Made by a program: the position numbers and the translations under genes | Shown here: piece by piece, positions 7,632 through 20,300 of the stretch | Layout: the number at the start of each line of letters is the position of its first letter | Numbering within the stretch: the stretch's first letter is position 1 | The notes under the pieces: model-generated | Databases searched by the model: none | Seen by the model: the letters and a program-made list of their open reading frames with translations, nothing else | Told to the model about the DNA's origin: nothing | Assembly: GCA_945879625.1 (NCBI GenBank) | Contig: CAMCVA010000003.1 | Location: 1 to 64,000 of the forward strand | Length of the DNA stretch: 64,000 bases | Direction of reading: 5' to 3' | DNA from: Flavobacterium psychrophilum | Lineage (GTDB): Bacteria; Bacteroidota; Bacteroidia; Flavobacteriales; Flavobacteriaceae

Positions 7632-10619
7632 TTAAGCTTTGTTGTGCTCTTCTTCGATGCGTTTGTGTTCTGCAGCTGAAATGGTGTCTACCAATACTGG
7701 CGTTGCAATAAATAAGGAAGAATAGGTTCCTACTACAATACCAATTAACATCGCGAAGATGAATCCTCGGATAGATTCTCCACCAAAGACAAACATGATT
7801 AACAATACCAAGATCATCGTTAAGGATGTATTGATTGTTCTTGACATGGTTGAATTAATCGATTGGTTTACAATAGAATTAAAGTTTCCTTTGGCTTTAC
7901 CACCCAGGTATTCACGAACTCTGTCAAATACAATTACGGTATCGTTCATAGAATATCCAATAACCGTTAAGATCGCTGCAATGAAGTGCTGATCAATTTC
8001 CATTCCAAACGGCATGTATTTCCATAATAAGGAGTAGATTCCCAATACAAAGATTACGTCGTGTGCAACGGCTGCAAGAGCGCCAAGTGAATACTGCCAT
8101 TTACGGAAACTCAATATCAAATACAAGCCCACAATTAACATCGCGCCAATTACAGCCCAATACGAATTGGTTTTAATATCATCAGCTACAGTTGGACCAA
8201 CTTTAGAAGCTTGTAGAATACCTAACTCTTTTCCGTCGTAGCTATTTACAAATTTCTCGTAGGTCATTGACGCATCAAAGTGTTTTTTCAAGTTGTTAAA
8301 CAAGATTTTGTTCACTTCTTGATCAGCTTCAGTGCCTGGTTCAGCTACTTTAAATTTAGTTGTGATTTTTAATTGGTTGTCTTTTCCAAAGATTTTTGCT
8401 TCGGCACTACCGTCAAAAGCGGCCAATAAATCTTGTCTCACTTCTTCTGCCGAAATAGTTTGAGGGAAACGCACTTGGAATGTTCTACCTCCGATAAAAT
8501 CAACACCTTGATTTAAACCATTGGTAGACAATGAAACCACACTCACCACACACACTAAAAGTGAGAAAATGTAAGTATATTTTTTAATGCCCAAGAAGTC
8601 AAAGTGGAAATTAGTAAAGAAGTTTTTAGAAAAACCAGTAGTAAAGGTCAATTTATTTCCTTTTAATACCGACCAATCCAATAATATACGGGTGATGAAA
8701 ATCGAAGTAAATAACGAGGTTGCAATACCAATTAATAAGGTAGTCGCAAATCCTTGAATCGGTCCTGTTCCAAAAATTAACAATACCGCTCCAGTTAATA
8801 CGTGCGTTACGTTGGCATCTACAATAGAACGCATGGCACCTTTCCAACCAAATGAGGCTTTCACGGCTTCTTCAATTGTTTTACCCGAACGCAATTCTTC
8901 TTTGGCCCGTTCGTAGATAATAATATTCGCATCAACAGCGGTACCCATGGTTAATACAATACCAGCAATACCCGGCAAAGTCAATACCGCTCCCAAACTT
9001 GCTAGAATTCCAAATAAGAATAACAAGTTCACGATTAGAGCAATATTAGCAAACCAACCTGCTTTACCATAGTACACAAGCATCCAAAGTGCTACGATTA
9101 ATAAACCGATTAATGCAGAATTGGTTCCGTTATCAATTGCTTCTTGACCCAATGATGGTCCTACCACTTCTGACTGCACAATCTCGGCTGCAGCAGGTAA
9201 TTTACCCGCACGCAATACGTTGGCTAAATCTTTGGTTTCGCTTACATCAAATACACCAGAAATTTCAGAACGTCCGCCAGAAATTGGCCCACTAGTAACT
9301 CCAGGAGCAGAATACACAATATCATCTAATACAATAGCGATATTACTTTTTTCGGTGTAGGCTTTTCCTGTTAATTCTTCCCAGTCTTTAGCTCCTTTGC
9401 CGTTCATTTGCATGGTCACCGAAGGCTTGCCCAATTGGTCAAACGAATCTTTTGCATCGGTTACTACCCCTCCACTCATTGCGGCTTGGTTATCTCTGTT
9501 GCCTTTTAGCGCATACAACTCAACGGTTTCAATTGATTTTTTTGTTTTCTCGTCAACATTTATTGATGGCTTACCCCATACAAATTTAGCATACCGTTTA
9601 TCAGCGGGCAATAAGTTGCGAATATCTTGGCGTTTGAAGTAACTATTTATGGTAGCCGTATCTTTTGGATCTACAATCGCTAAAACAGCTCCTCCTCCTT
9701 GCGATACAAATTTCTCCAACAATGGATTATCTCCTTTTTTGGCAGCCGTTGAATCTTTTACTTTGTCATCGGTTAATAATTTATTGATGGAATCAGAAAC
9801 AGCCGATTTGGTTTCTGTTTTTGCTGCAGCTGGCGCTTTCTCAGTTAGTTTTAGCGCATTGTTTGAAGCCATTAAGAAGTTACCTAAATCGTCAATTTTG
9901 TAGGTTTCCCAGAATTCCAATTGAGCGGTACTTTGTAATAATTTTTTGATACGGTCTACATCTTTTGCTCCAGGCAATTCTACCAAAATTCTTCCCGATT
10001 GACCTAATTTTTGGATGTTTGGTTGGGTAACTCCAAATTTATCGATACGTTTTCTCAATACTTCAAAAGCAGATTCGATTGATTCGTCTACTTTTCTGCG
10101 GATCACTTTTTTGGCTTGAGCATCAGTCATTTTGAAGTTGATCTCGTCGCCTAGTGTTTTGTTTGCAAAAATATCAGGGGAAGCTAATGTTACAGTTCCG
10201 TTGGCTGCTTTCTCAAACTCGGCAAAGAAAACATCCAAATAATCTTGGTTTCCTTGACGGTTTTTGGTTGCCTCGGCTAATGCTTGATTAAAAACAGGGT
10301 TTTTAGAATTGTTGGCCAATCCTTTCACGATGTCTTTTACAGAAATTTGTAACTGTACATTGATACCACCCTCAAGGTCTAATCCTTTGTTTATTTTTTT
10401 GTCTTTTACTTCGTTATACGTAAAATCGGTAAATCCAAGACTGAAAACTTTTTCTTTTCCGATGGAATCTAAATATTTAACTTCTTTTTCGGGGTTTCCT
10501 TTTGCATACTCTTTTGCATCTTTTTCAATGCCTTGTGATACAAAAGTGAATGAAAGTTGGTAAACACTTACCAATGCAAATAAAATTGCAAAAAATTTAA
10601 CTAATCCTCTATTCTGCAT
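7632..10619 (-). CDS. secDF: SecD-SecF fusion, protein translocase subunit
   Basis: This 995-residue inner-membrane protein joins SecD and SecF in one chain, as is usual in Bacteroidetes. It uses the proton gradient to help pull exported proteins through SecYEG. SecD covers roughly residues 1-640: a first membrane helix (8-28), the GLDLEGG motif (79-85), a large periplasmic domain and the membrane block containing GTAVDANIIIYERAKEEL. SecF covers about 660-995 with the GVDFIGG motif and GYSMNDTVIVFDRVREYL. The region 245-310 is a low-complexity, Ala/Lys-rich insert. It is followed by its own terminator and preceded by a good promoter at 10744-10774. Confidence 0.97.
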   Translation of the reverse strand: MQNRGLVKFFAILFALVSVYQLSFTFVSQGIEKDAKEYAKGNPEKEVKYLDSIGKEKVFSLGFTDFTYNEVKDKKINKGLDLEGGINVQLQISVKDIVKGLANNSKNPVFNQALAEATKNRQGNQDYLDVFFAEFEKAANGTVTLASPDIFANKTLGDEINFKMTDAQAKKVIRRKVDESIESAFEVLRKRIDKFGVTQPNIQKLGQSGRILVELPGAKDVDRIKKLLQSTAQLEFWETYKIDDLGNFLMASNNALKLTEKAPAAAKTETKSAVSDSINKLLTDDKVKDSTAAKKGDNPLLEKFVSQGGGAVLAIVDPKDTATINSYFKRQDIRNLLPADKRYAKFVWGKPSINVDEKTKKSIETVELYALKGNRDNQAAMSGGVVTDAKDSFDQLGKPSVTMQMNGKGAKDWEELTGKAYTEKSNIAIVLDDIVYSAPGVTSGPISGGRSEISGVFDVSETKDLANVLRAGKLPAAAEIVQSEVVGPSLGQEAIDNGTNSALIGLLIVALWMLVYYGKAGWFANIALIVNLLFLFGILASLGAVLTLPGIAGIVLTMGTAVDANIIIYERAKEELRSGKTIEEAVKASFGWKGAMRSIVDANVTHVLTGAVLLIFGTGPIQGFATTLLIGIATSLFTSIFITRILLDWSVLKGNKLTFTTGFSKNFFTNFHFDFLGIKKYTYIFSLLVCVVSVVSLSTNGLNQGVDFIGGRTFQVRFPQTISAEEVRQDLLAAFDGSAEAKIFGKDNQLKITTKFKVAEPGTEADQEVNKILFNNLKKHFDASMTYEKFVNSYDGKELGILQASKVGPTVADDIKTNSYWAVIGAMLIVGLYLILSFRKWQYSLGALAAVAHDVIFVLGIYSLLWKYMPFGMEIDQHFIAAILTVIGYSMNDTVIVFDRVREYLGGKAKGNFNSIVNQSINSTMSRTINTSLTMILVLLIMFVFGGESIRGFIFAMLIGIVVGTYSSLFIATPVLVDTISAAEHKRIEEEHNKA

Positions 10620-10743
10620 TATTACTACTTATTAATTAATTTTAGTTTTACTAGTTTTGGTTTTTTGTTAAAAAAATAAATAATTGCTATAGTATACTGA
10701 TTTTTATTGCAAAGCAGCTTAATGGCGGTATTTTTAAAACGAG

Positions 10744-10774
10744 CAAATATATAATTTACCTTATGATTAACCAA
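10744..10774 (-). promoter_or_regulatory. Promoter for secDF
   Basis: On the minus strand a TTG (plus 10772-10774) lies 20 bases before TATATTTG (plus 10744-10751), a full match to the Bacteroidetes consensus. It leaves an untranslated leader of roughly 115-120 bases before secDF, long for this window. Confidence 0.7.
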
Positions 10775-10794
10775 TTTATTTAGTCATTAATCTC

Positions 10795-10821
10795 AAAAAA
10801 AAGACTGCACGTTAGCAGCCT
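10795..10821 (-). terminator. Rho-independent terminator after mdh
   Basis: On the minus strand AGGCTGC, loop TAACGT and GCAGTCT pair over seven positions, one of them G-U, and are followed by a run of T. It lies 27 bases after the mdh stop. Confidence 0.75.
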
Positions 10822-10847
10822 CTTTTTGAGTATTCATGCACTATTTA

Positions 10848-11780
10848 TTACAATACTGATTTTAAATCGGCATTCATGTTGCGCACAGCGTCAGCACTTT
10901 TAGCAAACAAGGCTTTTTCAGCCTCATTCAAGTTGATATCTACGATAGATTCCAACCCATTTTTTCCGATGAGACAAGGAACTCCAATGCAAATATCGCG
11001 CTGACCGTATTCGCCTTCTAAGTATACCGAACACGCAATCATTTTCTTTTGGTCATTCAAGATGCTGTCAACCAAATAGGCTACAGAAGCACCCGGCGCA
11101 TACCATGCAGAAGTGCCTAATAAGCCTGTTAAAGTCGCACCGCCCACCATGGTGTCAGCAGCTACTTTTGCCAACGCTTCTTCCGATAAAAATTCAGAAA
11201 CTGGGATTCCATTATAGGAAGCCAAACGCGTCAATGGGATCATGGTTGTATCGCCGTGACCGCCAATTACCATCGCCGAAACATCGTTTGACGGCACATC
11301 CAAAGCTTTGGATAAATAATAACGGAAACGTGAACTATCTAGCGCGCCACCCATTCCGATGATGCGATTTTTTGGTAAACCTGTCGCTTTTAAGGCCAAA
11401 TAAGTCATCGTATCCATGGGGTTTGAAACCACAACCACGATAGTATTGGGCGAATGTGTCAATACATTTTCTACTACTGATTTCACAATTCCGGCATTGA
11501 TGCCAATTAATTCTTCGCGGGTCATTCCTGGTTTTCTAGGAATTCCAGAAGTAATCACGACTACATCGCTGTTTGCTGTTTTGGCGTAATCATTGGTTAC
11601 ACCCAAAATTTTTGTATTAAACCCAGTGTTAGTGGAACATTGGGAGATATCCATCGCCTTGCCTTCAGCAAATCCTTCTTTGATATCCAATAGCACAACT
11701 TCACTGGCAATTCCTCTGTAGGAAATAACATCGGCACACGAAGCCCCAACATTTCCCGCTCCAACAATAGTAACTTTCAT
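10848..11780 (-). CDS. mdh: Malate dehydrogenase (LDH-like type)
   Basis: This NAD-dependent TCA-cycle enzyme interconverts malate and oxaloacetate. At 310 residues it is a normal length. The nucleotide-binding GAGNVG is at 7-12 with acidic D32, which selects NAD. The substrate loop reads R82-K-P-G-M, where arginine marks malate rather than lactate specificity. The catalytic pair is D148 and H175 in GGHGDTTMIPL. It starts 28 bases after the gyrB stop on the same strand, so it may be cotranscribed with gyrB. Confidence 0.96.
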   Translation of the reverse strand: MKVTIVGAGNVGASCADVISYRGIASEVVLLDIKEGFAEGKAMDISQCSTNTGFNTKILGVTNDYAKTANSDVVVITSGIPRKPGMTREELIGINAGIVKSVVENVLTHSPNTIVVVVSNPMDTMTYLALKATGLPKNRIIGMGGALDSSRFRYYLSKALDVPSNDVSAMVIGGHGDTTMIPLTRLASYNGIPVSEFLSEEALAKVAADTMVGGATLTGLLGTSAWYAPGASVAYLVDSILNDQKKMIACSVYLEGEYGQRDICIGVPCLIGKNGLESIVDINLNEAEKALFAKSADAVRNMNADLKSVL

Positions 11781-11808
11781 TTTAATTTGATTTTAACTTA
11801 ATATAAGA

Positions 11809-13815
<2,007 letters not shown>

Positions 13816-13873
13816 CTATTGAAAATTGGGTTTAAAACCTTTAAGTTATTAACATTTTGAGGTGGATTTCAAC

Positions 13874-13907
13874 AAAAAAAACGCTCGTCAAATTTGACGA
13901 ACGTTTT
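13874..13907 (-). terminator. Rho-independent terminator after the FISUMP lipoprotein
   Basis: The palindrome at 13878-13907 (arms AAAACGCTCGTCAAA and TTTGACGAACGTTTT) is better paired on the minus strand, where its one imperfect pair is G-U. There it is followed by a T run. It serves the minus-strand transcript that passes the gene at 14037-14756. Confidence 0.85.
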
Positions 13908-13956
13908 AAAATAATAAAACTATTTTTTAACAAAAGCTTTGGTTGTATTGACTTTA

Positions 13957-14043
13957 TCATTCTAAAGAACTAAAAATCGACCCCTGTGGAGATAAATTGT
14001 CAAACTTGCCTTTAAGTTTACCTGCCTTAGGCAGCTCTAATCC
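13957..14043 (-). pseudogene. Orphan coding remnant (28 codons)
   Basis: Between in-frame stops at 14044-14046 and 13957-13959, the minus strand reads a peptide beginning GLELPKAGKLKGKFD and ending with SIFSSLE. It has protein-like composition, is in a different frame from the FISUMP gene it touches, and has no start codon. It looks like the tail of a lost gene, but a stretch this short could be chance. No family is recognised. Confidence 0.3.
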
Positions 14044-14756
14044 CTATGGCAACGCACCGAAAAACCATTTCCCTTATAGTAGTGGTATCTGCTTGCGAGA
14101 CCATGGTAGTAATTTAGGTAGTGGATCCAAGTACTTGTAGTGTTGAACTCTGAAGAACTCCACAAGAAGCCGTAGTTGCCAACGCTGTCAAATTTTCCAC
14201 CGTTGGTACGATAACCTCCTGGAAGACCTGAGAATCCTGACTCATTGGTAGCTCCAATATTAGGACTTTGCCAAAGCGTTGTGCTTTTCAACTTACCTCC
14301 AGCTACACTTTCTCCTCCCAAACAGGCTCGTAGCTGTGTCCATTCGGCGTCAGTTGGAACATGCCAGCCCGCTGGCGCAAGCTTTTTTCTCAATGCAGGG
14401 TTGGTAGCAGAAGCAGCGTCATAAATACCCACTACAGCATACCAATTGTATAACTTGCCATAGGTTGTGCCATTAACAGTTGTGTTGTTATAATAACACC
14501 AAGCACCCGTGGTTAGATTTGCCCATTGTGTGGCGTCTGTTACTTCTGGGATTGGTGTACCATCACTGTATTTAGATACATTGAGGTTGGTTTTAGTAAA
14601 TGTTAATCCACAGTTGGTTACCGATTGATAGGTATTGCCATCAATATCAGTTACGTTAGGTCCGTCTATATTTAATTCTGAACTATTTTCATCGGTACTG
14701 GTTGAACAGGAATAAATCAATACTAATCCTAGTAATAAAATTGCTATTTTTTTCAT
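14037..14756 (-). CDS. FISUMP-domain lipoprotein
   Basis: This 239-residue protein starts with a lipoprotein signal (MKKIAILLLGLVLIYSC, lipid-bearing C17). The mature part matches the Fibrobacter succinogenes major paralogous domain: VTDIDGNTYQSV, GKLYNWYAV, APAGWHVPTDAEW, GGYRTNGG, FLWSSSE and the final FSVRCHRD. The domain is related to formylglycine-generating-enzyme/C-type-lectin-like folds and is common on Bacteroidetes surfaces; its function is unknown. It sits alone between gyrB and the GreA/B-like gene, flanked by two orphan coding remnants, and has its own terminator. This suggests an accessory insertion, which is inference. Confidence 0.88.
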   Translation of the reverse strand: MKKIAILLLGLVLIYSCSTSTDENSSELNIDGPNVTDIDGNTYQSVTNCGLTFTKTNLNVSKYSDGTPIPEVTDATQWANLTTGAWCYYNNTTVNGTTYGKLYNWYAVVGIYDAASATNPALRKKLAPAGWHVPTDAEWTQLRACLGGESVAGGKLKSTTLWQSPNIGATNESGFSGLPGGYRTNGGKFDSVGNYGFLWSSSEFNTTSTWIHYLNYYHGLASRYHYYKGNGFSVRCHRD

Positions 14757-14861
14757 AAAGTAGTTTTTTTCTAATGTTTGTCATTTAAAACACCTGTAAA
14801 AATATATTTTTTCTAGATGTATTGGATAAAAAAATAAAAGACTTTGAAGGAATTATAAATT

Positions 14862-15074
14862 TTATGCCTTAATATTAGCATCATCATGAACATATACCAC
14901 TGCTCTTCCTGAAGGGTCATTCATGTTTTTAAAGGCCTCATCCCACTCTAAAGCAATTTTGGTACTACAAGCCACACTTGCTTCCCGAGGAACGATTGAA
15001 GCGGCTGCATCACTAGGAAAATCAAGTGTTTGTTGATTTTTTTGAAGAGAAAAGTTTATGCGCTGACAGTGAGT
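14862..15074 (-). pseudogene. Gene fragment without a start codon
   Basis: The minus strand is open for 70 codons between the stop at 15075-15077 and the stop at 14862-14864. It ends in a protein-like sequence including DAAASIVPREASVAC, ALEWDEAFKNMNDPSGR and VVYVHDDANIKA. There is no ATG until well inside (in KNMND), so it looks like the C-terminal end of a decayed gene. I do not recognise the family. The rest of 14757-15107 holds nothing else that I can support. Confidence 0.45.
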
Positions 15075-15107
15075 TTATTTTAAATGCAGTTGAGCAACAA
15101 ATTGCCT

Positions 15108-15557
15108 TTATTCGACAGTATGAATGGTATATGATTTTCCATCCATTTCGAAGCTATGCCCTGCCGTTTTTCCGTAAATTTTTGTCCCCAGTGGCGATTG
15201 TGGCGAAATGGCAAAAATCGTCTCTTGCTCCACCACGATCTTGGGCAAAGCCGTTGCTATAAACAACAGCAATTGATTGACGCGCACCACACTCCCCAAG
15301 CTAACAAGCTTGGCGTTTTCAGTTGGGTTTATCTTGGCCAGGATGGCTTTCTGTGCGTAAAATTCCAGTAACTTTTGGTTGCTTTTTTCTTGTTCCAAGT
15401 GCATCATAGACAAGGCGGTTTCGTGCTTGTCGCCGGCCGATCCTTTGGCATCATTTTGCGCATCAACGGTGAGCCCTCGAATAAAGTCGTTACAGGCGTC
15501 AATTTTATCTTGCACTTGTTGAGTGTATAGAAAGTGAATTTCTTGCTTTAAATTCAT
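15108..15557 (-). CDS. GreA/GreB-family elongation factor-like protein
   Basis: This 149-residue protein has the layout of Gre factors. It has an N-terminal helical part with the AGDKHETALSMMHLEQEK motif (compare AGDNSEY in GreA), and a C-terminal FKBP-like domain with ISPQSPLGTKIYGKTAGHSF (compare SPLGxALLGK). GreA and GreB rescue backtracked RNA polymerase by stimulating transcript cleavage. The acidic tip of the coiled coil is not clearly conserved here, so cleavage activity is uncertain. Homologues in flavobacterial genomes are sometimes wrongly named 3-oxoacyl-ACP synthase. It lies 41 bases after the outer-membrane barrel gene on the same strand. Confidence 0.8.
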   Translation of the reverse strand: MNLKQEIHFLYTQQVQDKIDACNDFIRGLTVDAQNDAKGSAGDKHETALSMMHLEQEKSNQKLLEFYAQKAILAKINPTENAKLVSLGSVVRVNQLLLFIATALPKIVVEQETIFAISPQSPLGTKIYGKTAGHSFEMDGKSYTIHTVE

Positions 15558-15598
15558 GATTAGTGGGTAACTCGAATAAGTTGGGCAGTCAGCATCAA

Positions 15599-17353
15599 TT
15601 AAAAATCAAACTTATAAGAAGCGCCAGCCAATACCTGAAACCCTTGCACCGGGTAGTTTAACCAACGTTCGTAGTTTTGATTCAACACATTATTCAATTT
15701 TAGAAAAGCGCCCCAGCGTTCGTTGTGTTTGTAATTGAGGTGAAAATTGGCATCTACATAACTTTTCAAGGTTTGGATATACTCAACCGGAACGAGGTTC
15801 CAAGGCATAACGATTTGGTTGCCTTGGGCATCTTTTCGTTCGCCTACAAAAAACAAATCAGTTCCGGCTGACCATTTGGGCAAAAAAGCAACCTCAGCAT
15901 TGGCCTGTAATTCAATTTGTGGCAGATTCCAAGCATACGTTTGCGCAGACATAACATACTTAGAAAGCGTGGCTTGAACGCCCACCGCAATGTCTTTACT
16001 TAAATCTGATCGCAGGCCACCAGAAACTTGTATGGTTTTGACATTGTCATACACCACCTCAAACGAATTTCCGAAGGTGTAAATTTCGTTTTCGGCCGCA
16101 TACGATTTTAGATAATTACTTCGAAATAAAGCCTTATTATTCTCTTGTTTGAGCGCCGCTTTCACATCATAACTCAAGTAGCTGGCCAATTTTCCTTTCA
16201 GTCCAGCAAACACATCAAATTGTTTGTTTGTTGGCGCGACAAACAACGTAGGCGAAACAAATGGGTTTACTTGCGCAAAACTGCGGTAGGTGTTTTGTTG
16301 TAAATCGCCGTCAATGCCCGTATAGAAAACCATCAAATCACCCACAACTTTCAAGGAGGCGGCTACTTTAGGATAGAAAAAAAACTTTGATCCCTTAGCT
16401 TGTGTAGTTGCGTTGTAAAATCCTGCAGCGCCCAACGAAAAGGACCAATCGTCTTGTTGCATGGCAAAACTCGGTTGAACCCCTATGCTGGTGGACGAAT
16501 AACTTGGCATGGGTGAATTATCAAAATTTTTGGCAAAGGAACCGTTTACATGATCGAGAATAATCGCTGTTTTAATTTCTTTGTCCGCTTGCATAAATAC
16601 CAGATCGGGACGCAACTTAAATTGGATCTCCGACGAATTGTAGGCGTCCCAAAAACGACTGTATTCAATGCCTACTTTTTTGAGCATAAAATCGGTAAAA
16701 CGCAGATTGGCTCCCAAATTAATGTGTTGAAAAGTCTGTGCTTTTGAAAATTTATCTCGTGGAATTCCTATCCAATCAATCAAGGATTCAGGCCCAAAAT
16801 CAACGCCATACCAATGTTGTTTTTGCAGCTGATACCCCAACTTGGCATCCCAACTGTAGGTTTGTTTTTTGCTACCGTAGGTCACGTCAAAACCAGATTT
16901 TAAATACGAATCAGGTATGTCTATTCCTTTTATTCCGCCGGCCGACGACAAATGTTTGATGGCTGCATTGATAAAGTTGTGCGAATCAAAATCGTGTGTG
17001 AGGTACACATCAGCAAGCACGGTTCCATAGTTTCCAAATCCTAAACGGGCAAAATTTTCGAATAATTTTTCTGGAGCTGCTTTGTCTGCTTGCACCGCAT
17101 TGCCTTTGGCTGGCACAAACGTGGAGGCTACGGGAAAGGAAAAAATAGTGTACTGAATGGGTGCTTTCTTTGAATTTTCTTCTTCGTCTAAAGTGGGTAT
17201 TTCTTTCACCTTAAACGCATCCGAAATAGTGGGCGTATACGGTTTTACCACACTGATTACTTCGGTGCCAATGCCATCTTTTTCTTGGGCATAAAATGAA
17301 TTAGATCCCGCAACAAGTGCAACTAAAACAAGGAAATTTAGGTTGATTTTCAT
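15599..17353 (-). CDS. TonB-receptor-like outer-membrane barrel protein
   Basis: This 584-residue protein has a signal peptide (1-22, ending SFYAQ), a short periplasmic part with VVKPYTPTISDAFKVKEIP and then a long series of alternating hydrophobic and polar strands ending in YKFDF, which has the terminal aromatic typical of outer-membrane barrels. It resembles the barrel half of TonB-dependent receptors, but I see no plug domain or TonB box, so uptake function is uncertain. It starts 20 bases after the stop of the TPR gene and is probably cotranscribed with it. Confidence 0.75.
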   Translation of the reverse strand: MKINLNFLVLVALVAGSNSFYAQEKDGIGTEVISVVKPYTPTISDAFKVKEIPTLDEEENSKKAPIQYTIFSFPVASTFVPAKGNAVQADKAAPEKLFENFARLGFGNYGTVLADVYLTHDFDSHNFINAAIKHLSSAGGIKGIDIPDSYLKSGFDVTYGSKKQTYSWDAKLGYQLQKQHWYGVDFGPESLIDWIGIPRDKFSKAQTFQHINLGANLRFTDFMLKKVGIEYSRFWDAYNSSEIQFKLRPDLVFMQADKEIKTAIILDHVNGSFAKNFDNSPMPSYSSTSIGVQPSFAMQQDDWSFSLGAAGFYNATTQAKGSKFFFYPKVAASLKVVGDLMVFYTGIDGDLQQNTYRSFAQVNPFVSPTLFVAPTNKQFDVFAGLKGKLASYLSYDVKAALKQENNKALFRSNYLKSYAAENEIYTFGNSFEVVYDNVKTIQVSGGLRSDLSKDIAVGVQATLSKYVMSAQTYAWNLPQIELQANAEVAFLPKWSAGTDLFFVGERKDAQGNQIVMPWNLVPVEYIQTLKSYVDANFHLNYKHNERWGAFLKLNNVLNQNYERWLNYPVQGFQVLAGASYKFDF

Positions 17354-17373
17354 GTGATTTATTTTGGGATGAA

Positions 17374-20300
17374 TTAATTTTTTATCGACGAATTGGTTTG
17401 GGATTCAGCTGATTTAATGGCAGCCAATTCCTTTTCGGCTTCTTGCACCACCTCTGGGAAAGCCACAAAATTTTTGGCAATACTTTCTAAAATGTAGGTG
17501 GCTTGAAAACTGTCTTTCAAGGCATAAAAATTCTTGGCCATCACAACCAAAGCTTTGGCTCCAAAGTATTTATAGCCCGAATACGCTTTGGTATACTGCT
17601 GAATTGCCAAATTTGAAGCCTCGTATTGGCCATCTTTGTGTTTAAAATAAGCATCATAATACAATGCCTCGGCAGCCAATTCGCCTTTGGCCAAACTGAG
17701 TAATTTGGCATAAGCCACTCTGGCTTTAGCTTCGTCGTTTACTTCAAATGCCGAACGGGCAACGATTATTTGCGCATCCGATTTTACAGAACTGTCCATT
17801 TTGGGATTGGCTAATACCTTTTCTGCATAAATCACCGCATTGGGGTAGTCCTTTTGCTCGTAGTAGATTTTCATCAAGTTAGATTGAGCAAATACCACGT
17901 TTTGCGGGAAATCAGCTTCGGCTTCCAATCGCTTTAAAGTTGCAATGGCTGCAACAACTGCATCCGATTTCTTGATGTAAATTTCACCCAAACGCGCCAA
18001 GGCCTGTTCGGTATATTCGTTGCGCGGTTTGGCTGCCACAAATTCATAATGCGGAATTGCATTTTCGGTGAGGCGTTCGCCAAAATAGGCTTGCGCCAAA
18101 TAAAAATTGGCTTTCAAGCTGTGAATGCCCGCAGGGAATTTGGCCACATAACTACTCAAGGCGGCAATGGCTTGCTTGCTGTCGTTTTGCAAATACTGTT
18201 TCTCAGCCGATTCATAGGTGTCGTTGTCTAAATCGGCATCCGTAATTTCTACAAAATCCAAGGTTTTCACCCAAGAGGCATAGGCGTCTACTTTTCCATT
18301 ATCCACATAAATAAGTCGTGCGGTAGAAACGGCTTCTAAGGCCTCGGCTGATCGCGGGTAATCAGCAGCAATTTTTTTAAACTTAAGCAAAGCCTGGGCG
18401 TCTTTCTCTGCATTATAATACACCAAACCTTGTCGCAACAAAGCTTTTGAAGCATACGAACTCGACGGGTATTCGGCAATCAATTGCTCGTAGGCTTTGA
18501 GTGCCAAGTCGGTTTTTTTCTCGGTTACATAGGTGTTGCCCAATTCAAAATACACGTCATCGCGGTATTGCGATTTGGTATAAGCTAGTACAAACTTGGC
18601 TAATTCTTCTATTTTTCGGTCATTTTTAGATACAAAGCCATAACTAATTGCCTTTTGATAGGCCGCATAATCGGCATCCAACCCTTTAAATTCCATCACT
18701 TTGTTATAGGCATCCATGGCCGGCCAATATTTGGCAGTTACAAATCGGCAATCAGCCAAGCGCAAATAGGCGTCAATCAATCGCACTTTGTCGTCTTTAG
18801 CTACCGCAACATAGTTTTGAAAATAGGTAGCCGCTTGCTCGTATTCTTTGAGTTTAAAATAGACATACGCCAAATGATAGGCGCTGTTTTTGTATTCGGG
18901 AACAGTTTTGGCTTCTAGGAATGACTCAAATTGTTTAAAACTCAACAAGGCCTCTTGAAAATTATCGGTTACAAACTCAATTTCGGCTTTCCAAAAGGTA
19001 GCGCGTGCTGCATAAACAGGCGAGATTCCTGTTGCAATTGATTTTTCAAATAGGCGTTTGGCTTCCTGAAAATCCCCATCGGTATACTGTTGTAAACCGC
19101 AGTAAAAAGTTACTTTTTGGTAGACTTCTTTGGTGCCAAAACCAGTGTTTTTTTCCAACAATAACAAGGCTCCTTGGTAGTTTTTGGACGTCACATAGGA
19201 ATCAACCAACAAAGTTTGAACCTCACCTACACTCGCTGAATTCGGGTATTTGCTGATAAACTGCTGCAACACATCGGGAACCGCTTGGTAGGAATTGCCA
19301 ATATCATAACTCAAGCGGGCATAATTGAGATAGGCATCTTCTTGAATTTTGAGATCATAGATCAATTCGGAGGCATTTTTGAACGCATTCAAGGCTTGGG
19401 GTTTTTGGTCAAGTTTTAAATAACTTTCTCCCAAGTGGTAATAGGCATTTTGTGCCACTGCATCTTTACTGTCTATGATTTTATTGAATTGGGCAATCGC
19501 ATTGGCGTAATCCTGCTGTTTGTAGTAGGTGTAGCCCAGCTGATAGAAATCGGTATTGTTCCATTTGCCTTTTTTGCCGCGGTATTCTTTGAGGTGCGGC
19601 AAAGCCAAGTCGTATTGTTTTAAATTAAAATACGATTCGCCGGCAATTTTGTGCAACTGCGATTTTTCTACCGCCGTCGCGTTGGGCAAGGCAGAAAGCG
19701 CTAAGTCAATAGCAGCCTGAAATGCGCCTTGTTTAAACTGCATTTCGGCTTGGTAGTAGGATAATTTTTCTTTGTATTTCTCCTCGGTGGCTAGCTCTTT
19801 AAAATAGGCATTGGCTTGGGTAAAATCTTCGTTGTCATAGGCCATATAACCCAAGTAATATTTAGATTGGGTGCCATATTCTTTTGAATTGACACCTTTA
19901 GTAAAATAACCAGCCGCTTCTTTTTTGGCGCCAGAAACAAATAAACAATACCCTTTCTCAAAATAAAAACGGGCCAGTTCATCGTAACTCAAATTGGATT
20001 CGTCTACGCGCTGAATCCACAACAAGGCAGGAGCATAAGCACCCGATTCAAAAAAATACTGGGCCACCTCAAAGTAGGCTTGGTTTTGTTTGGAGCTGCT
20101 GGGATAGTCGCGCACAAATTGTTCCATCAGCAAATCGGCATTGGGTTGTGACAGGCGAATGGCACAATGGGCAGCAAAATAAGCGCAATCGGCTTGCACT
20201 GCTGGTGTGCTGGTTTCGCGTTTTACTTGGTCAAACAACAACTGAGCGCTGGCATATTGTTTGTTTTTATACAATTCTACCGCACGTGTAAAATCGTCGA

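Noticed and set aside
15026..15262. Plus-strand open frame of 78 codons
   Set aside because: Its second half is antisense to the Gre-like gene and no promoter precedes it; it also crosses the boundary of a minus-strand remnant.
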